DNA of 64,000 nt from Flavobacterium piscis. Its GTDB lineage: Bacteria; Bacteroidota; Bacteroidia; Flavobacteriales; Flavobacteriaceae. Location of the stretch: NCBI RefSeq assembly GCF_001686925.1, contig NZ_LVEN01000027.1:620001-684000 (forward strand), written 5' to 3'. Below are positions 54,184-62,396 of the stretch, piece after piece (within the stretch, counting starts at the first letter, position 1; the number at the start of each line of letters is the position of its first letter). A program made the translations under genes and the position numbers. The notes below the pieces were generated by a model. It ran no database searches. It saw only the letters and a program-made list of their open reading frames with translations, and was not told the origin of the DNA.

Positions 54184-55305
54184 TTATTTAATGATCTTAA
54201 TCTTTGATTCTTCGTTTAGATAGGCGCTGTTCGAGATCACTATCTGATCTGTTTTTTCAAGGCCGTCTTTGATATAGACAATTTTGTTTTCAAATTTGTA
54301 AATGGTCACAGGCTGTCTTCTCACTTTGTTATTCTCCACTAAAAAAACAAAAGCCTTATTACCGTCTGCTTCAATAAGCGCGTCATAAGGGATCGTGATC
54401 AAATCCTGGGAAGTATCGGCATGTATATCGGCTTTGCCAAACATACCCACTGCAGGTTTACTGTTTTTCATGTCTAGTTTTAATTCTACCTGAAAAGATC
54501 CCAAAGCAGCATCAGCAGACTGTGATTTTCTAAAAACCACGGCATCAAATTTTTGATCAGGATAACCATCCAGCGTCACGGATGCTTTCTGGCCAATTTT
54601 AACCGATGCCCATTCTTTATCTGTCAGTCCAATTTTTAACAGATAATTATTGTTGTGGGATGTTTCATTTATAGCTAAGATGGGAGAACCTGGCCCAACA
54701 ACTTCGCCTTCATTGGCTATTTTTTGAGATACAAAGCCATCTGCCGCCGCATATATTTTGGCATAACGGGCATTAAAAGCAACGGCATCTTTTTGTTTTC
54801 GGGCAATGTCAAGACCTGTTTTTGTATTTTGAAGCTGCTCTAAAGTATATACACTGTCTTTATAGAGATTATTGGCGCGCGTATAATCCCTCTCGTATTT
54901 TTTTACGTTTAAATCGGTCTGGTTTAAACCCGCACTGATTTCGGTTTCATCTAATGCGGCTAAAAGCTGTCCTTTCTTAAAAAAATGCCCCTCCTCGACA
55001 TAAATATGCTTTACTAAACCGCCAATTTTAAAGCTGTAATTGGCAGTGTTTTCTGTTGTGACCAAACCAGAAGCGCTTATATTACTTGTAACAGCTAATG
55101 ATCCGGCCGGTGCTGTTTTAATGGATACAATATCCGCGGATTCAAATTGGTTATGCTCTTTTTTCTCTTCTTTACAGGCATAAAAAACAGGAAAGGCAAA
55201 AAGACATATTACTATTGATTTTTTACTCACAAGCGTAAAATATTTTTTTTTGTGTTCGTGCCCCGCGTCTGAAAGGCGAACGGATGAATTAATCTTTGAT
55301 TTCAT
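54184..55305 (-). CDS. RND efflux periplasmic adaptor subunit (membrane fusion protein), lipoprotein
   Basis: 373 residues. A lipobox (FYAC, Cys44) follows a hydrophobic stretch; the N-region before it is unusually long (~30 residues), so the true start may be further in. The barrel-sandwich/lipoyl halves flank a short helical hairpin (LNQTDLNVKKYERDYTRANNLY), then a beta-barrel (ASVTLDGYPDQKFDAVV) and a membrane-proximal domain. The adaptor links the RND pump to the outer-membrane channel. It lies 8 bp upstream of the pump gene and 16 bp after tolC. Confidence 0.9.
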   Translation of the reverse strand: MKSKINSSVRLSDAGHEHKKKYFTLVSKKSIVICLFAFPVFYACKEEKKEHNQFESADIVSIKTAPAGSLAVTSNISASGLVTTENTANYSFKIGGLVKHIYVEEGHFFKKGQLLAALDETEISAGLNQTDLNVKKYERDYTRANNLYKDSVYTLEQLQNTKTGLDIARKQKDAVAFNARYAKIYAAADGFVSQKIANEGEVVGPGSPILAINETSHNNNYLLKIGLTDKEWASVKIGQKASVTLDGYPDQKFDAVVFRKSQSADAALGSFQVELKLDMKNSKPAVGMFGKADIHADTSQDLITIPYDALIEADGNKAFVFLVENNKVRRQPVTIYKFENKIVYIKDGLEKTDQIVISNSAYLNEESKIKIIK

Positions 55306-55321
55306 AAGTGTTGTTTTTGGA

Positions 55322-56656
55322 TTATTTTAAAGTAAAAGTGGCGTTGGCCCTTTCTAATTCTGCATAGGCAATCCAGGAATTATAAAGAGATATATTTGTA
55401 TTAAGCTGTGCATTTACCCATTGATTCTGCGCATCCAGAAGTTCAATGTAGATGGCTTGTCCTTCTTTATATAATTTGGTTATGTCCTCATTATATTTTT
55501 TGGCTGCTGCTTTTTGATTTTTATCGGCATTAAATTGTTCCAAAGCGGAGATTAAATTATTTCGGGTAACCTGAAACTGGAGCAGCAGCTGCTGTTTTAC
55601 ATTATCAGTCTGCGAACTTATTTTTTTACTGTCTTCCTGAACCTGTTTGAGCCTGTATTTGTTTTTGTTGCCTGAGAAAATAGTCCATTCTAAAGCAGCA
55701 CCGGCAAAATAGTATCTTGATTGTTTATTCACTTCGAAATCAAAGTCCTGAAATCCGAAATCGGCAAATCCGCTCAATTTTGGGTACCAATACGATTGGG
55801 TAAGCTTACTTATATTTTCATTTATATCTTTTGCCATGGTAAGTTTTGAAAGTTCCTCCCGGTTTGAAGTGTTTTCGGCAACCAATACATTCGGCAAGCT
55901 TTCTTTATCCGAATCAATCTCAATTTCGCTGTCAAGCTTTTGATTAATTAAAAAATTAAAATATGTTTTAGCGTTATTACTGACTTGTTTGGCTGTTTCC
56001 AGATTTGCTTCAATACGGATTACTTCATTATGACTTCTAAGAACTGCCGTACGGTTTATCTTGTCATTTTTAAATAAGGACTGGTTCACCCTTTGATTTT
56101 CCTTTACCAATGCCAAAGCATCCTGATAAATATTAATTCCTTCAATTGACTGCAGGTATTTATAGTATGCCGTTTTTATTTCTTTAACCAGCTCCCTTTG
56201 GTAGATTTCAAGCTCTATTTTCTGTAAAGAAGTCTGCTGGCTTTTGATTCTTTTGTTATAAATAATTTCATAGTTCAGCAGCGGCATTGTGGTATGAATT
56301 TTAGCATCGTAGAAATTATCCGGATTAATTAAAACAGACTGGTTTTGCAGCGCAGGAAAAGCATTCGAATTGGTTATTTGATTAAGTGTGCTGTATACAG
56401 GATTCAGCATATCTCCAATTGGGATATCAATTGTTCTTCCGCCATCGGCTTTGGTATAATTTGCATTTAATGAAACAGTAGGGTAGAACAGGGAACGGGC
56501 TTCCTGCAGGGCATACATGCTTTTATTGATGTCGAAGTTATGCTGCTTGATTACCTCGTTGCTTTTTAGTCCAGTTTGGATGTAAGTATCGAGTTTGCTT
56601 TGGGAATATCCTATACATCCAAAACAAAGAATGGTAAATGTAATTGCTTTTTTCAT
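55322..56656 (-). CDS. TolC family outer-membrane efflux protein
   Basis: 444 residues from the ATG at 56656, which gives a clean signal peptide (MKKAITFTILCFGCIGYSQ). Upstream in-frame ATGs exist, but the outermost (56686) overlaps the operator palindrome and gives a worse signal. Long alternating helices (ALVKENQRVNQSLFKNDKIN and the matching second repeat near NEDITKLYKEGQAIYIEL) and beta strands facing the membrane match TolC/OprM channels. It is the outer-membrane duct of the efflux operon. An operator copy lies 24 bp before its start. Confidence 0.9.
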   Translation of the reverse strand: MKKAITFTILCFGCIGYSQSKLDTYIQTGLKSNEVIKQHNFDINKSMYALQEARSLFYPTVSLNANYTKADGGRTIDIPIGDMLNPVYSTLNQITNSNAFPALQNQSVLINPDNFYDAKIHTTMPLLNYEIIYNKRIKSQQTSLQKIELEIYQRELVKEIKTAYYKYLQSIEGINIYQDALALVKENQRVNQSLFKNDKINRTAVLRSHNEVIRIEANLETAKQVSNNAKTYFNFLINQKLDSEIEIDSDKESLPNVLVAENTSNREELSKLTMAKDINENISKLTQSYWYPKLSGFADFGFQDFDFEVNKQSRYYFAGAALEWTIFSGNKNKYRLKQVQEDSKKISSQTDNVKQQLLLQFQVTRNNLISALEQFNADKNQKAAAKKYNEDITKLYKEGQAIYIELLDAQNQWVNAQLNTNISLYNSWIAYAELERANATFTLK

Positions 56657-56679
56657 TTTATTGTACATTGTTTTTAAAT

Positions 56680-56692
56680 TGAACATTGTTCA
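56680..56692. promoter_or_regulatory. TetR operator in front of the efflux genes
   Basis: TGAACA-T-TGTTCA, a perfect 13-bp palindrome 24 bp upstream of the tolC start. A close copy (TGAACAACGTTCA) sits upstream of the tetR gene at 57355-57367, which identifies the likely TetR recognition sequence. Confidence 0.7.
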
Positions 56693-56713
56693 TTTTTTTG
56701 ATCAAAAAAAAGT

Positions 56714-57331
56714 TTAAAGTTTCTTTATTATTTTTAAATATTCGTTGTAACCCTCAGAAAGGATCGTATCAGGATTAGAAAATTTTACACCTTTGGTTCT
56801 CTGGCGTATTTCCAGACAGCACATTCCGTGAACTAAACTCCAAATCATAAAGGATAGTGCTTCTAATGAATGTCCTTCAAAATGCCCTTCATTCATGCAT
56901 TCCTCGACAGTTTTCTTTAGCGCATTAAAAGTGTCAGCACCTTCAGTCCACGCTTCTTTTTCGGTACTTTCAATAAACTCCATTGGCGCTTTAACGATAA
57001 ACATCAGATCGTACATTTCAGAATTTTCCATCGCAAATTTCAAATAGGTAAATCCCATTTTTCGAAGACGTTCCATTGGATCTTTAATAGCGAACAATTC
57101 GGTAAAATACCCGCCTAACTCCTGAAAACCAATAGAGTGGAGGTCATGAAGAATAGCGTTTTTATCTTTAAAGTAAACATACACAGTTCCTACACTGTAA
57201 TCAATCTCATCAGCGATGTTTCGAATCGTAGTCTGTTCAATGCCTCTTTCTAAGAAGAGTTTTTTGGCTCCTTTAAGGATCAGCATTTTTAGAGCTTCTT
57301 TTTCACGTGCTTTTCTTTCTGCTGTACTCAT
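56714..57331 (-). CDS. TetR/AcrR family repressor of the efflux operon
   Basis: 205 residues from the ATG at 57331; the longer in-frame start (57361) would run through the promoter box, so I reject it. The N-terminal HTH is typical (ILKGAKKLFLERGIEQTTIRNIADEIDYSVGTVYVYFKDKNAIL). The ligand-binding C-terminal domain is helical, with an unknown ligand. Being first in the operon and flanked by two copies of a TGAAC-n3-GTTCA palindrome, it is almost certainly autoregulated and represses the pump genes downstream. Confidence 0.9.
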   Translation of the reverse strand: MSTAERKAREKEALKMLILKGAKKLFLERGIEQTTIRNIADEIDYSVGTVYVYFKDKNAILHDLHSIGFQELGGYFTELFAIKDPMERLRKMGFTYLKFAMENSEMYDLMFIVKAPMEFIESTEKEAWTEGADTFNALKKTVEECMNEGHFEGHSLEALSFMIWSLVHGMCCLEIRQRTKGVKFSNPDTILSEGYNEYLKIIKKL

Positions 57332-57335
57332 GGTG

Positions 57336-57367
57336 CAAATGTATGTATATTTTTTGAACAACGTTCA
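57336..57367 (-). promoter_or_regulatory. tetR promoter and operator
   Basis: On the minus strand, TACATTTG (57336-57343) matches the TAnnTTTG -7 box only 4 nt before the ATG at 57331, implying a very short or absent leader. The palindrome TGAACAACGTTCA (57355-57367) overlaps the -33 region, where a bound TetR would block transcription. Confidence 0.6.
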
Positions 57368-57480
57368 TTTTTTTTTAAAATATAATTTTTAAGTGTTTTA
57401 TATCTATTAGCAATTCAGCATTATATTTATTTTTAAGAATTTAAATCTCTTCATTGTCACCGTATTCTTCAAAATGATAA

Positions 57481-57512
57481 ACCCGCCCAATACAGTTAAG
57501 TAAAGGGCGGGT
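57481..57512 (-). terminator. GC-rich hairpin after the PAS histidine kinase
   Basis: ACCCGCCC (57481-57488) pairs perfectly with GGGCGGGT (57505-57512) around a 16-nt loop. On the minus strand it is followed by T-rich sequence, about 137 bp past the kinase stop. It stands out as GC-rich in AT-rich DNA. Confidence 0.5.
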
Positions 57513-57648
57513 GTCCATAAACATAATCTTCCATTTTATGTTTACTAAAAAATTTATCATTGTATGCTGCAATATTTGCCAATTGAGCTTTACAAGCTAA
57601 ATAACAAATTAGAGATAAGAATTTTTTAATTTATTTGTTTAAAAGCAG

Positions 57649-59160
57649 CTAAATATAATATTCTGCCTGTTTTACAGGAAGGATTACTGTAAATTCAGCA
57701 CCGTTATCTTTTTCTCCGGAGGCTGTGATAGAACCATTGTGTCTTTCTGCTATTTTTCGGCACATGGCAAGACCAAGACCATTTCCTTCGAACTCATCTT
57801 TTGAGTGCAGTCTTTCAAAGGCATCAAATATTTTCTCGGCAAAAACCGGATCCAGTCCAATGCCGTTGTCCTTTATTTTTATTTCCAGCATTTCAATGTC
57901 TTGTTCATTTTTAATCACAGTGCAAGTGATTATCACTCGCGGCGGCTGATCGGCTTTTGAGAACTTCAGGGCGTTTTGTATAAGGTTATAAAAAAGCTGG
58001 TGGATAAGTATCGGCGCACCTTCAATTTCAGGAAGCTCACTTACGATAAGTATAGCTTGCTTTTCATTTATGATGAGCTCCAGATCGGTTTTGATATGTT
58101 CAATCATTTGATCAAGATTAATCCTCTTTACAGGCTGCGATCTTTTATCCAAAGTCGAATAGGCAAGAATACCTTCAATGATGGTCTGCATTCTTTGGGC
58201 AGAATGGTCTACTTTACTGAGGTAATTTTTTGCATTTTCATTAAAAATAGTTTCCGGTTCATCCTTTAGAAGATTGCTGAAGGTTTTTATTTTACGCACA
58301 GGTTCTTTCAGGTCATGACTGACCACATTGGCAAAATGCAACAGATCATCATTAGAACGCTGCAGTTCCTGTGTGTTTTCTGCAACCTGTTTTTTGAGCT
58401 CTTCTTCAAATTGCTTTTGCTTTTGTATATCCTGTATTATCCCAATAATAGTGATGGGATTTCCATTTTCGTCTTTGATGATTTTACCATCTATTTTTAC
58501 CCAGCGAAAAGAGCTGTCATCATTTACAATTCTGACTTCATAGGACATTTTTCCTGTAAGCTGTGCCTGCTGATGCGCTTTTTCTCGTACCGAATAATCC
58601 TCAGGATGCAGTTTTGCAATAAGCTGCTCATTGGTAACTTCTCCTTCAATAGACCAGATGGCATTGAAATTTCCGGAAGTTTTTATTTTTTTTGTGGCAA
58701 GGTCTATTTCATAAGTTCCCATGCCGGATGAATCAACTGCCATCCTGAGTTTCTCATCTGAGCTTTGAATATCCTGCTTGGCCTGGTGAAGGGCTGTTAC
58801 CTCCGCGGCTGTATGCATGACCCCGTAGATCTGCCTTTCTGAATTAAAAAGCGGTATAAAGCTATAATTGTAATATCGAAATTGTTGTGCCTCGTCAGTA
58901 GCCAGATCTACTTTTTTGTCCCTGGCATGAAAAGGAATGCCGCTTTGAAACACCGTTAATGCCTGTTTAAAAATATGTTTTTTTTGGGCTTCCGGCAGCA
59001 CATCAAGAAATTTTTCCCCAATGATATCATCACCTTTTCCCCACATTTTTATCATTGCAGGGCTGGCTAGTGCTATCTGGAGTTCATTTCCTGTATAAAC
59101 GGCTGTCGGCAGAGGGGTGCTATCCACAATGTCTTTCAAAAGCATTACATTATCGTACAT
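57649..59160 (-). CDS. PAS-domain sensor histidine kinase
   Basis: 503 residues, cytoplasmic. There are two PAS domains (~10-125 and ~133-250; the second has WKxxGxIxxxDGxxxx-like RWVKIDGKIIKDENGNP), a short coiled coil (QKQFEEELKKQVAENTQELQ), HisKA with the H-box SHDLKEPVRK, and a complete HATPase: NLIQNALKFS, DNGIGLDP, GNGLGLAMCRK. No response regulator is adjacent. Its own upstream region and a following hairpin suggest a single-gene unit. It resembles the output module of the stressosome kinase but lacks the RsbT-like domain. Confidence 0.9.
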   Translation of the reverse strand: MYDNVMLLKDIVDSTPLPTAVYTGNELQIALASPAMIKMWGKGDDIIGEKFLDVLPEAQKKHIFKQALTVFQSGIPFHARDKKVDLATDEAQQFRYYNYSFIPLFNSERQIYGVMHTAAEVTALHQAKQDIQSSDEKLRMAVDSSGMGTYEIDLATKKIKTSGNFNAIWSIEGEVTNEQLIAKLHPEDYSVREKAHQQAQLTGKMSYEVRIVNDDSSFRWVKIDGKIIKDENGNPITIIGIIQDIQKQKQFEEELKKQVAENTQELQRSNDDLLHFANVVSHDLKEPVRKIKTFSNLLKDEPETIFNENAKNYLSKVDHSAQRMQTIIEGILAYSTLDKRSQPVKRINLDQMIEHIKTDLELIINEKQAILIVSELPEIEGAPILIHQLFYNLIQNALKFSKADQPPRVIITCTVIKNEQDIEMLEIKIKDNGIGLDPVFAEKIFDAFERLHSKDEFEGNGLGLAMCRKIAERHNGSITASGEKDNGAEFTVILPVKQAEYYI

Positions 59161-59413
59161 CGTTGGGTTGTTTAGATACTACGAAAGTATCTTTTATTTA
59201 ATCCTAGTGTATTACGTAAGTATAGAAGAATGTTTCATAATTCCAATAGTATTTTTTAACTGCTTTGCCTCTAATCAAAGTTTAACATTCAAACTTGTGG
59301 GCATTGCTGCATACCTCGGCAGCAGGAATTGCAGATTAAACCGCAATGCAATATTGGCAGTTATAATTTTAAAAATACATAGGACAGTCTTTATTTTATA
59401 ATATATTTTGTAA

Positions 59414-59451
59414 AATTAAATTGTACGCAATTTAATTATCTTGTATCTTTG
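59414..59451 (+). promoter_or_regulatory. Promoter with 24-bp palindromic OhrR operator
   Basis: AATTAAATTG-TACG-CAATTTAATT (59414-59437) has perfect 10-bp arms. It overlaps the -33 region (TTG at 59421-59423) of a promoter whose -7 box TATCTTTG (59444-59451) matches TAnnTTTG. The motif resembles known OhrR sites (TACAATT/AATTGTA type). This is the main content of the gene-free stretch 59161-59513. Confidence 0.7.
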
Positions 59452-59513
59452 CAGTATTATTTTGATTCAAATAATTTTAAGAATCAGATGTTTAATTTAT
59501 AAAATAAGAAACA

Positions 59514-60146
59514 ATGTCGTTAATAGAAGATTTAAACTGGAGACATGCCGTAAAAGCATATGACTCAACAAAAAAAGTATCAGAAGGAGATTTAAATAAA
59601 ATTTTAGAAGCCGCAAGGCTGGCTCCGACTTCATCTGGTCTGCAGCCTTTTCGCGTGATTGTGATAGAAAATCAGCAATTGAAGGAGAGCATGGTAAAAG
59701 GTGCTTTAAATCCGGAAGTTATGAGAGATTGTTCTCATGTACTGGTTTTTGCAGCATGGGACAGTTACTCTGATGAGAAAATCGATAAAGTTTATGATCA
59801 TCACACTGATGTAAGAGAATTACCAAGAGGCCGTTTCAGCAGTTACACCGATCAGATCAAAAAGATCTATGGAGCTCAAACCCCTGAACAGCATTTTGCG
59901 CACACAGCAAGACAGAGTTATATTGCCTTAGGTCTGGCAATGGCTCAGGCAGCTGAACTCAAGATCGATTCTACTCCGGCTGAAGGTTTCAGTAATGAAG
60001 TAGTAGATGAGATTTTGGAGCTAAAAAAATTAGGATTGAAAAGTGTTACACTTTTGTATCTAGGTTACAGAGATACTGAAAATGACTGGCTTTCTCATAT
60101 GAAGAAAGTTAGAATTCCAATGGAGGAATTTATCATCAGAAAATAG
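59514..60146 (+). CDS. NAD(P)H-dependent nitroreductase family oxidoreductase
   Basis: 210 residues. Nitroreductase (NfsB-like) features are visible: RHAVKAYD at the N-terminus (typical RRSVRxF), the FMN-binding APTSSGLQPFRVIVI region, and the ARQSYIALGLAMAQAAELKIDSTPAEGF segment. Members are FMN enzymes that reduce nitro compounds, quinones or enones. It opens an operon with OhrR and Ohr, so a role in peroxide or electrophile detoxification fits. Gap to the next gene is 42 bp. Confidence 0.88.
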   Translation: MSLIEDLNWRHAVKAYDSTKKVSEGDLNKILEAARLAPTSSGLQPFRVIVIENQQLKESMVKGALNPEVMRDCSHVLVFAAWDSYSDEKIDKVYDHHTDVRELPRGRFSSYTDQIKKIYGAQTPEQHFAHTARQSYIALGLAMAQAAELKIDSTPAEGFSNEVVDEILELKKLGLKSVTLLYLGYRDTENDWLSHMKKVRIPMEEFIIRK

Positions 60147-60188
60147 TTTTTTACTCTAGTTTTTTATTCTAGTTTTTTTCTTCAGATT

Positions 60189-60623
60189 ATGGAAAATCAC
60201 CACTCGCTTCAATTGGAAAACCAGCTTTGTTTTCCTCTTTACGCTATTGCAAAGGAAATTATCGGTTTGTACCGGCCGTTTCTCGATGCGATTGATATTA
60301 CCTACCCGCAGTATCTTGTAATGATGGTGCTTTGGGAGAGGGACGGCTTGACGGTAAATCAGATCGGCGCAAAACTGTATCTCGACAGTGGAACATTAAC
60401 ACCGCTTTTGAAAAGACTTGAAGTTAAGGGGTTTATAATTAGAAAAAGAAAAAAAGAAGACGAAAGGGTGGTTGAAGTTTTTTTAGCTGATAAGGGAAGA
60501 AATTTACAGCAGAAAGCATGTGAAATTCCGGCAAAAATGCAGGAAAAACTAAACCTGACGATAGAAGATCTGGTCGAGCTTAAAGAAACTGTTCAGAAAA
60601 TTTTAAATAAAATTCAAAAATAA
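60189..60623 (+). CDS. ohrR: OhrR-type MarR family organic-peroxide sensor
   Basis: 144 residues of the MarR fold. The redox-sensing Cys14 is in the diagnostic LENQLCFPLYA context found in OhrR proteins. The wing-helix region (VNQIGAKLYLDSGTLTPLLKRLEVKGFIIRKRKKEDERVVEV) is textbook. In known systems, oxidation of this Cys by organic hydroperoxides releases the repressor. Its gene ends directly before ohr, and the 24-bp palindrome before the first operon gene is its probable binding site. Confidence 0.9.
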   Translation: MENHHSLQLENQLCFPLYAIAKEIIGLYRPFLDAIDITYPQYLVMMVLWERDGLTVNQIGAKLYLDSGTLTPLLKRLEVKGFIIRKRKKEDERVVEVFLADKGRNLQQKACEIPAKMQEKLNLTIEDLVELKETVQKILNKIQK

Positions 60624-61046
60624 ATGAAAACATTATATACAACCAGCGTTACGGCAAAAGGCGGAAGAAACGGACAGGTAAAAAGTGAAAACGGAATTTT
60701 GGACTTTGAGGTAAGAATGCCTAAAGCTTTAGGCGGCACCAGTGATGAGTTTACCAATCCCGAAATGCTTTTCGCAGCAGGATATGCAGCATGCTTTGAC
60801 AGTGCACTGAATTTGATTATTAGTAAATCTAAAATTGAAACCGGTGAAACATCTGTTACTGCACAAGTGAGTATTGGGCAGAATCAAGACGGCGGTTTTG
60901 GTCTTGCTGCAGAACTGGAGGTGAACATTCCGGGAGTCTCTATTGAACAGGCACAGGAATTAACAGAAAAAGCGCATCAGATCTGCCCTTATTCAAATGC
61001 AACAAGATCTAATATGGAAGTTAAGCTTACGGTGAGAAATAGCTAA
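60624..61046 (+). CDS. ohr: Organic hydroperoxide resistance protein (Ohr), OsmC family
   Basis: 140 residues. The two catalytic cysteines are present: Cys57 (GYAACFDSAL) and Cys121 (QICPYSNATR). The OsmC/Ohr pattern is complete (NPEMLFAAGYAACF; VTAQVSIGQ). Ohr reduces organic hydroperoxides with thiol or lipoyl electrons in the cytoplasm. It starts directly after the ohrR stop and is followed by a strong terminator. Confidence 0.95.
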   Translation: MKTLYTTSVTAKGGRNGQVKSENGILDFEVRMPKALGGTSDEFTNPEMLFAAGYAACFDSALNLIISKSKIETGETSVTAQVSIGQNQDGGFGLAAELEVNIPGVSIEQAQELTEKAHQICPYSNATRSNMEVKLTVRNS

Positions 61047-61069
61047 ACATTAATTTCTTTAAATGACAT

Positions 61070-61100
61070 AAATCTGCTTCTTTTGAGGCAGATTTTTTTT
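61070..61100 (+). terminator. Rho-independent terminator of the ohr operon
   Basis: AAATCTGCTTC pairs with GAGGCAGATTT (one G-U) around TTTT, followed by a T run. It lies 23 bp after the ohr stop. Nothing else is recognised in the 305-bp gap 61047-61351. Confidence 0.85.
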
Positions 61101-61351
61101 ATTATATCAGGATTTTAATATAAAAAATATCTTGATCTCCAAAGTGAAGTTATTTCCCGTAAGTCTTTCATTGGCTTTGTAAATTTGGTTTCGATGTCCT
61201 GTTGAAGATTTATGAAAATTTATGTGATTGATCTGTCTGGTGATTTCTCAATTTTTTTTTTAGGGACCGGAAAACTATTTTCTATGGTTGTCTTATCGGT
61301 AAATGAAATTGTTTATAAAATTATATTATTAAATAAAGTCAGTTAACTATT

Positions 61352-61714
61352 TCATTTAGCATATAAATGTTTGTGCCGTTTTCCCCATTGCTCCATTTGC
61401 TGGATTATTGGCCTTAATTCATAGCCAATTTCTGTTAATTCATATTCTACTTTAGGAGGAACTTCAGCATATACCTTTCTCTTTATAATATTATCTTGTT
61501 CCAATTTTCGCAGTTGCAGCGTTAGCATACGTTCTGTAATATTTGGTATAGATTTTCTTAATTCGCTAAAACGCATTTTGCCTTGTAAGAGCCAGGAACA
61601 AATTACAAGTGACCATTGGCCGCCAATTATGTTTGCCGCGTATACTTCTGAACACTCATCTCCTAAGATTTTCTTATTTTCAAAATTTGTGCTTGTAACC
61701 TTAACTTTCGACAT
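61352..61714 (-). CDS. HxlR family winged-helix regulator
   Basis: 120 residues. GDECSEVYAANIIGGQWSLVI holds the N-terminal conserved Cys and the GxW motif. The recognition region MRFSELRKSIPNITERMLTLQLRKLEQDNII and the wing (VEYELTEIGYEL) are canonical, as is the C-terminal WGKRH. It is divergent from an NTF2-like gene, as in the module at 28.3-29.1 kb, and probably controls it. Confidence 0.88.
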   Translation of the reverse strand: MSKVKVTSTNFENKKILGDECSEVYAANIIGGQWSLVICSWLLQGKMRFSELRKSIPNITERMLTLQLRKLEQDNIIKRKVYAEVPPKVEYELTEIGYELRPIIQQMEQWGKRHKHLYAK

Positions 61715-61838
61715 AACTTACATTTTTGATAGTACCTTACAATTGGTTGTGAATAAAGTCACTATGAGTTTTATGTTATAGCTTCGCAGAACTATTCTAT
61801 ATAATTTAAAGTTCAAAATTAAATCAAAAAAGGTAATT

Positions 61839-62279
61839 ATGAAGAAAGGCTTAACAAATATTTTATTATTTATGTCAGTACTCAACATTTATTCTCAAAG
61901 TGAAAATCTAAAATTAAAAAAGACAACAAACATGAAAAACACATCTATATTAGTTAATGCAAACGAGCATGTAAAAAAAGGAGAATACGAAGCGTACTTA
62001 TCCTATCTCACTGAAGATACCAAATGGGTGTTTGTTGGTGAGAGAACTCTTTTAGGAAAAGAAGCAGTAAGGCAATATATCAAAGAATTCTACCTGGCAC
62101 CACCAGTATTTGATATGGAAAAAGCGATAGAGGAGGGCGACTTTGTAACTGCAACAGGTAACATTTCCTTAAAAAATGTGAATGGAGAATACGATCATTA
62201 CATTTATTGTGACATTTGGCGATTTAATAATGGCAAAATAGCTGAATTAAAAGCATTTGTAATTGAGAAAAAGCCCTGA
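61839..62279 (+). CDS. NTF2-like/SnoaL family protein, possibly exported
   Basis: 146 residues from 61839. The N-terminus (MKKGLTNILLFMSVLNIYSQSE) looks like a signal peptide. An internal ATG (MKNTSILV, ~30 residues in) would instead give a cytoplasmic NTF2-like protein of usual size. The fold pattern is an N-terminal helix pair (EHVKKGEYEAYLSYL), TKWVFVGERTLLGKEAVRQYI, and beta strands ending ELKAFVIEKK. It is divergent from the HxlR regulator and convergent with the alpha/beta hydrolase. Confidence 0.75.
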   Translation: MKKGLTNILLFMSVLNIYSQSENLKLKKTTNMKNTSILVNANEHVKKGEYEAYLSYLTEDTKWVFVGERTLLGKEAVRQYIKEFYLAPPVFDMEKAIEEGDFVTATGNISLKNVNGEYDHYIYCDIWRFNNGKIAELKAFVIEKKP

Positions 62280-62348
62280 TTTGAGTAAGCCACATGATAA
62301 GGTGGAGCTTATACTGTGCAATAATTAAGCTTTATAATTTTATTAAAA

Positions 62349-62378
62349 AAAATAGCGGTCTTTTATAACCGCTATTTT
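62349..62378. terminator. Bidirectional terminator between convergent genes
   Basis: AAAATAGCGGT and ACCGCTATTTT form a perfect 11-bp stem with an 8-nt loop, flanked by A and T runs, between the NTF2-like gene and the convergent hydrolase (18 bp from its stop). Confidence 0.85.
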
Positions 62379-62396
62379 CAATATATCATGGCCTAA

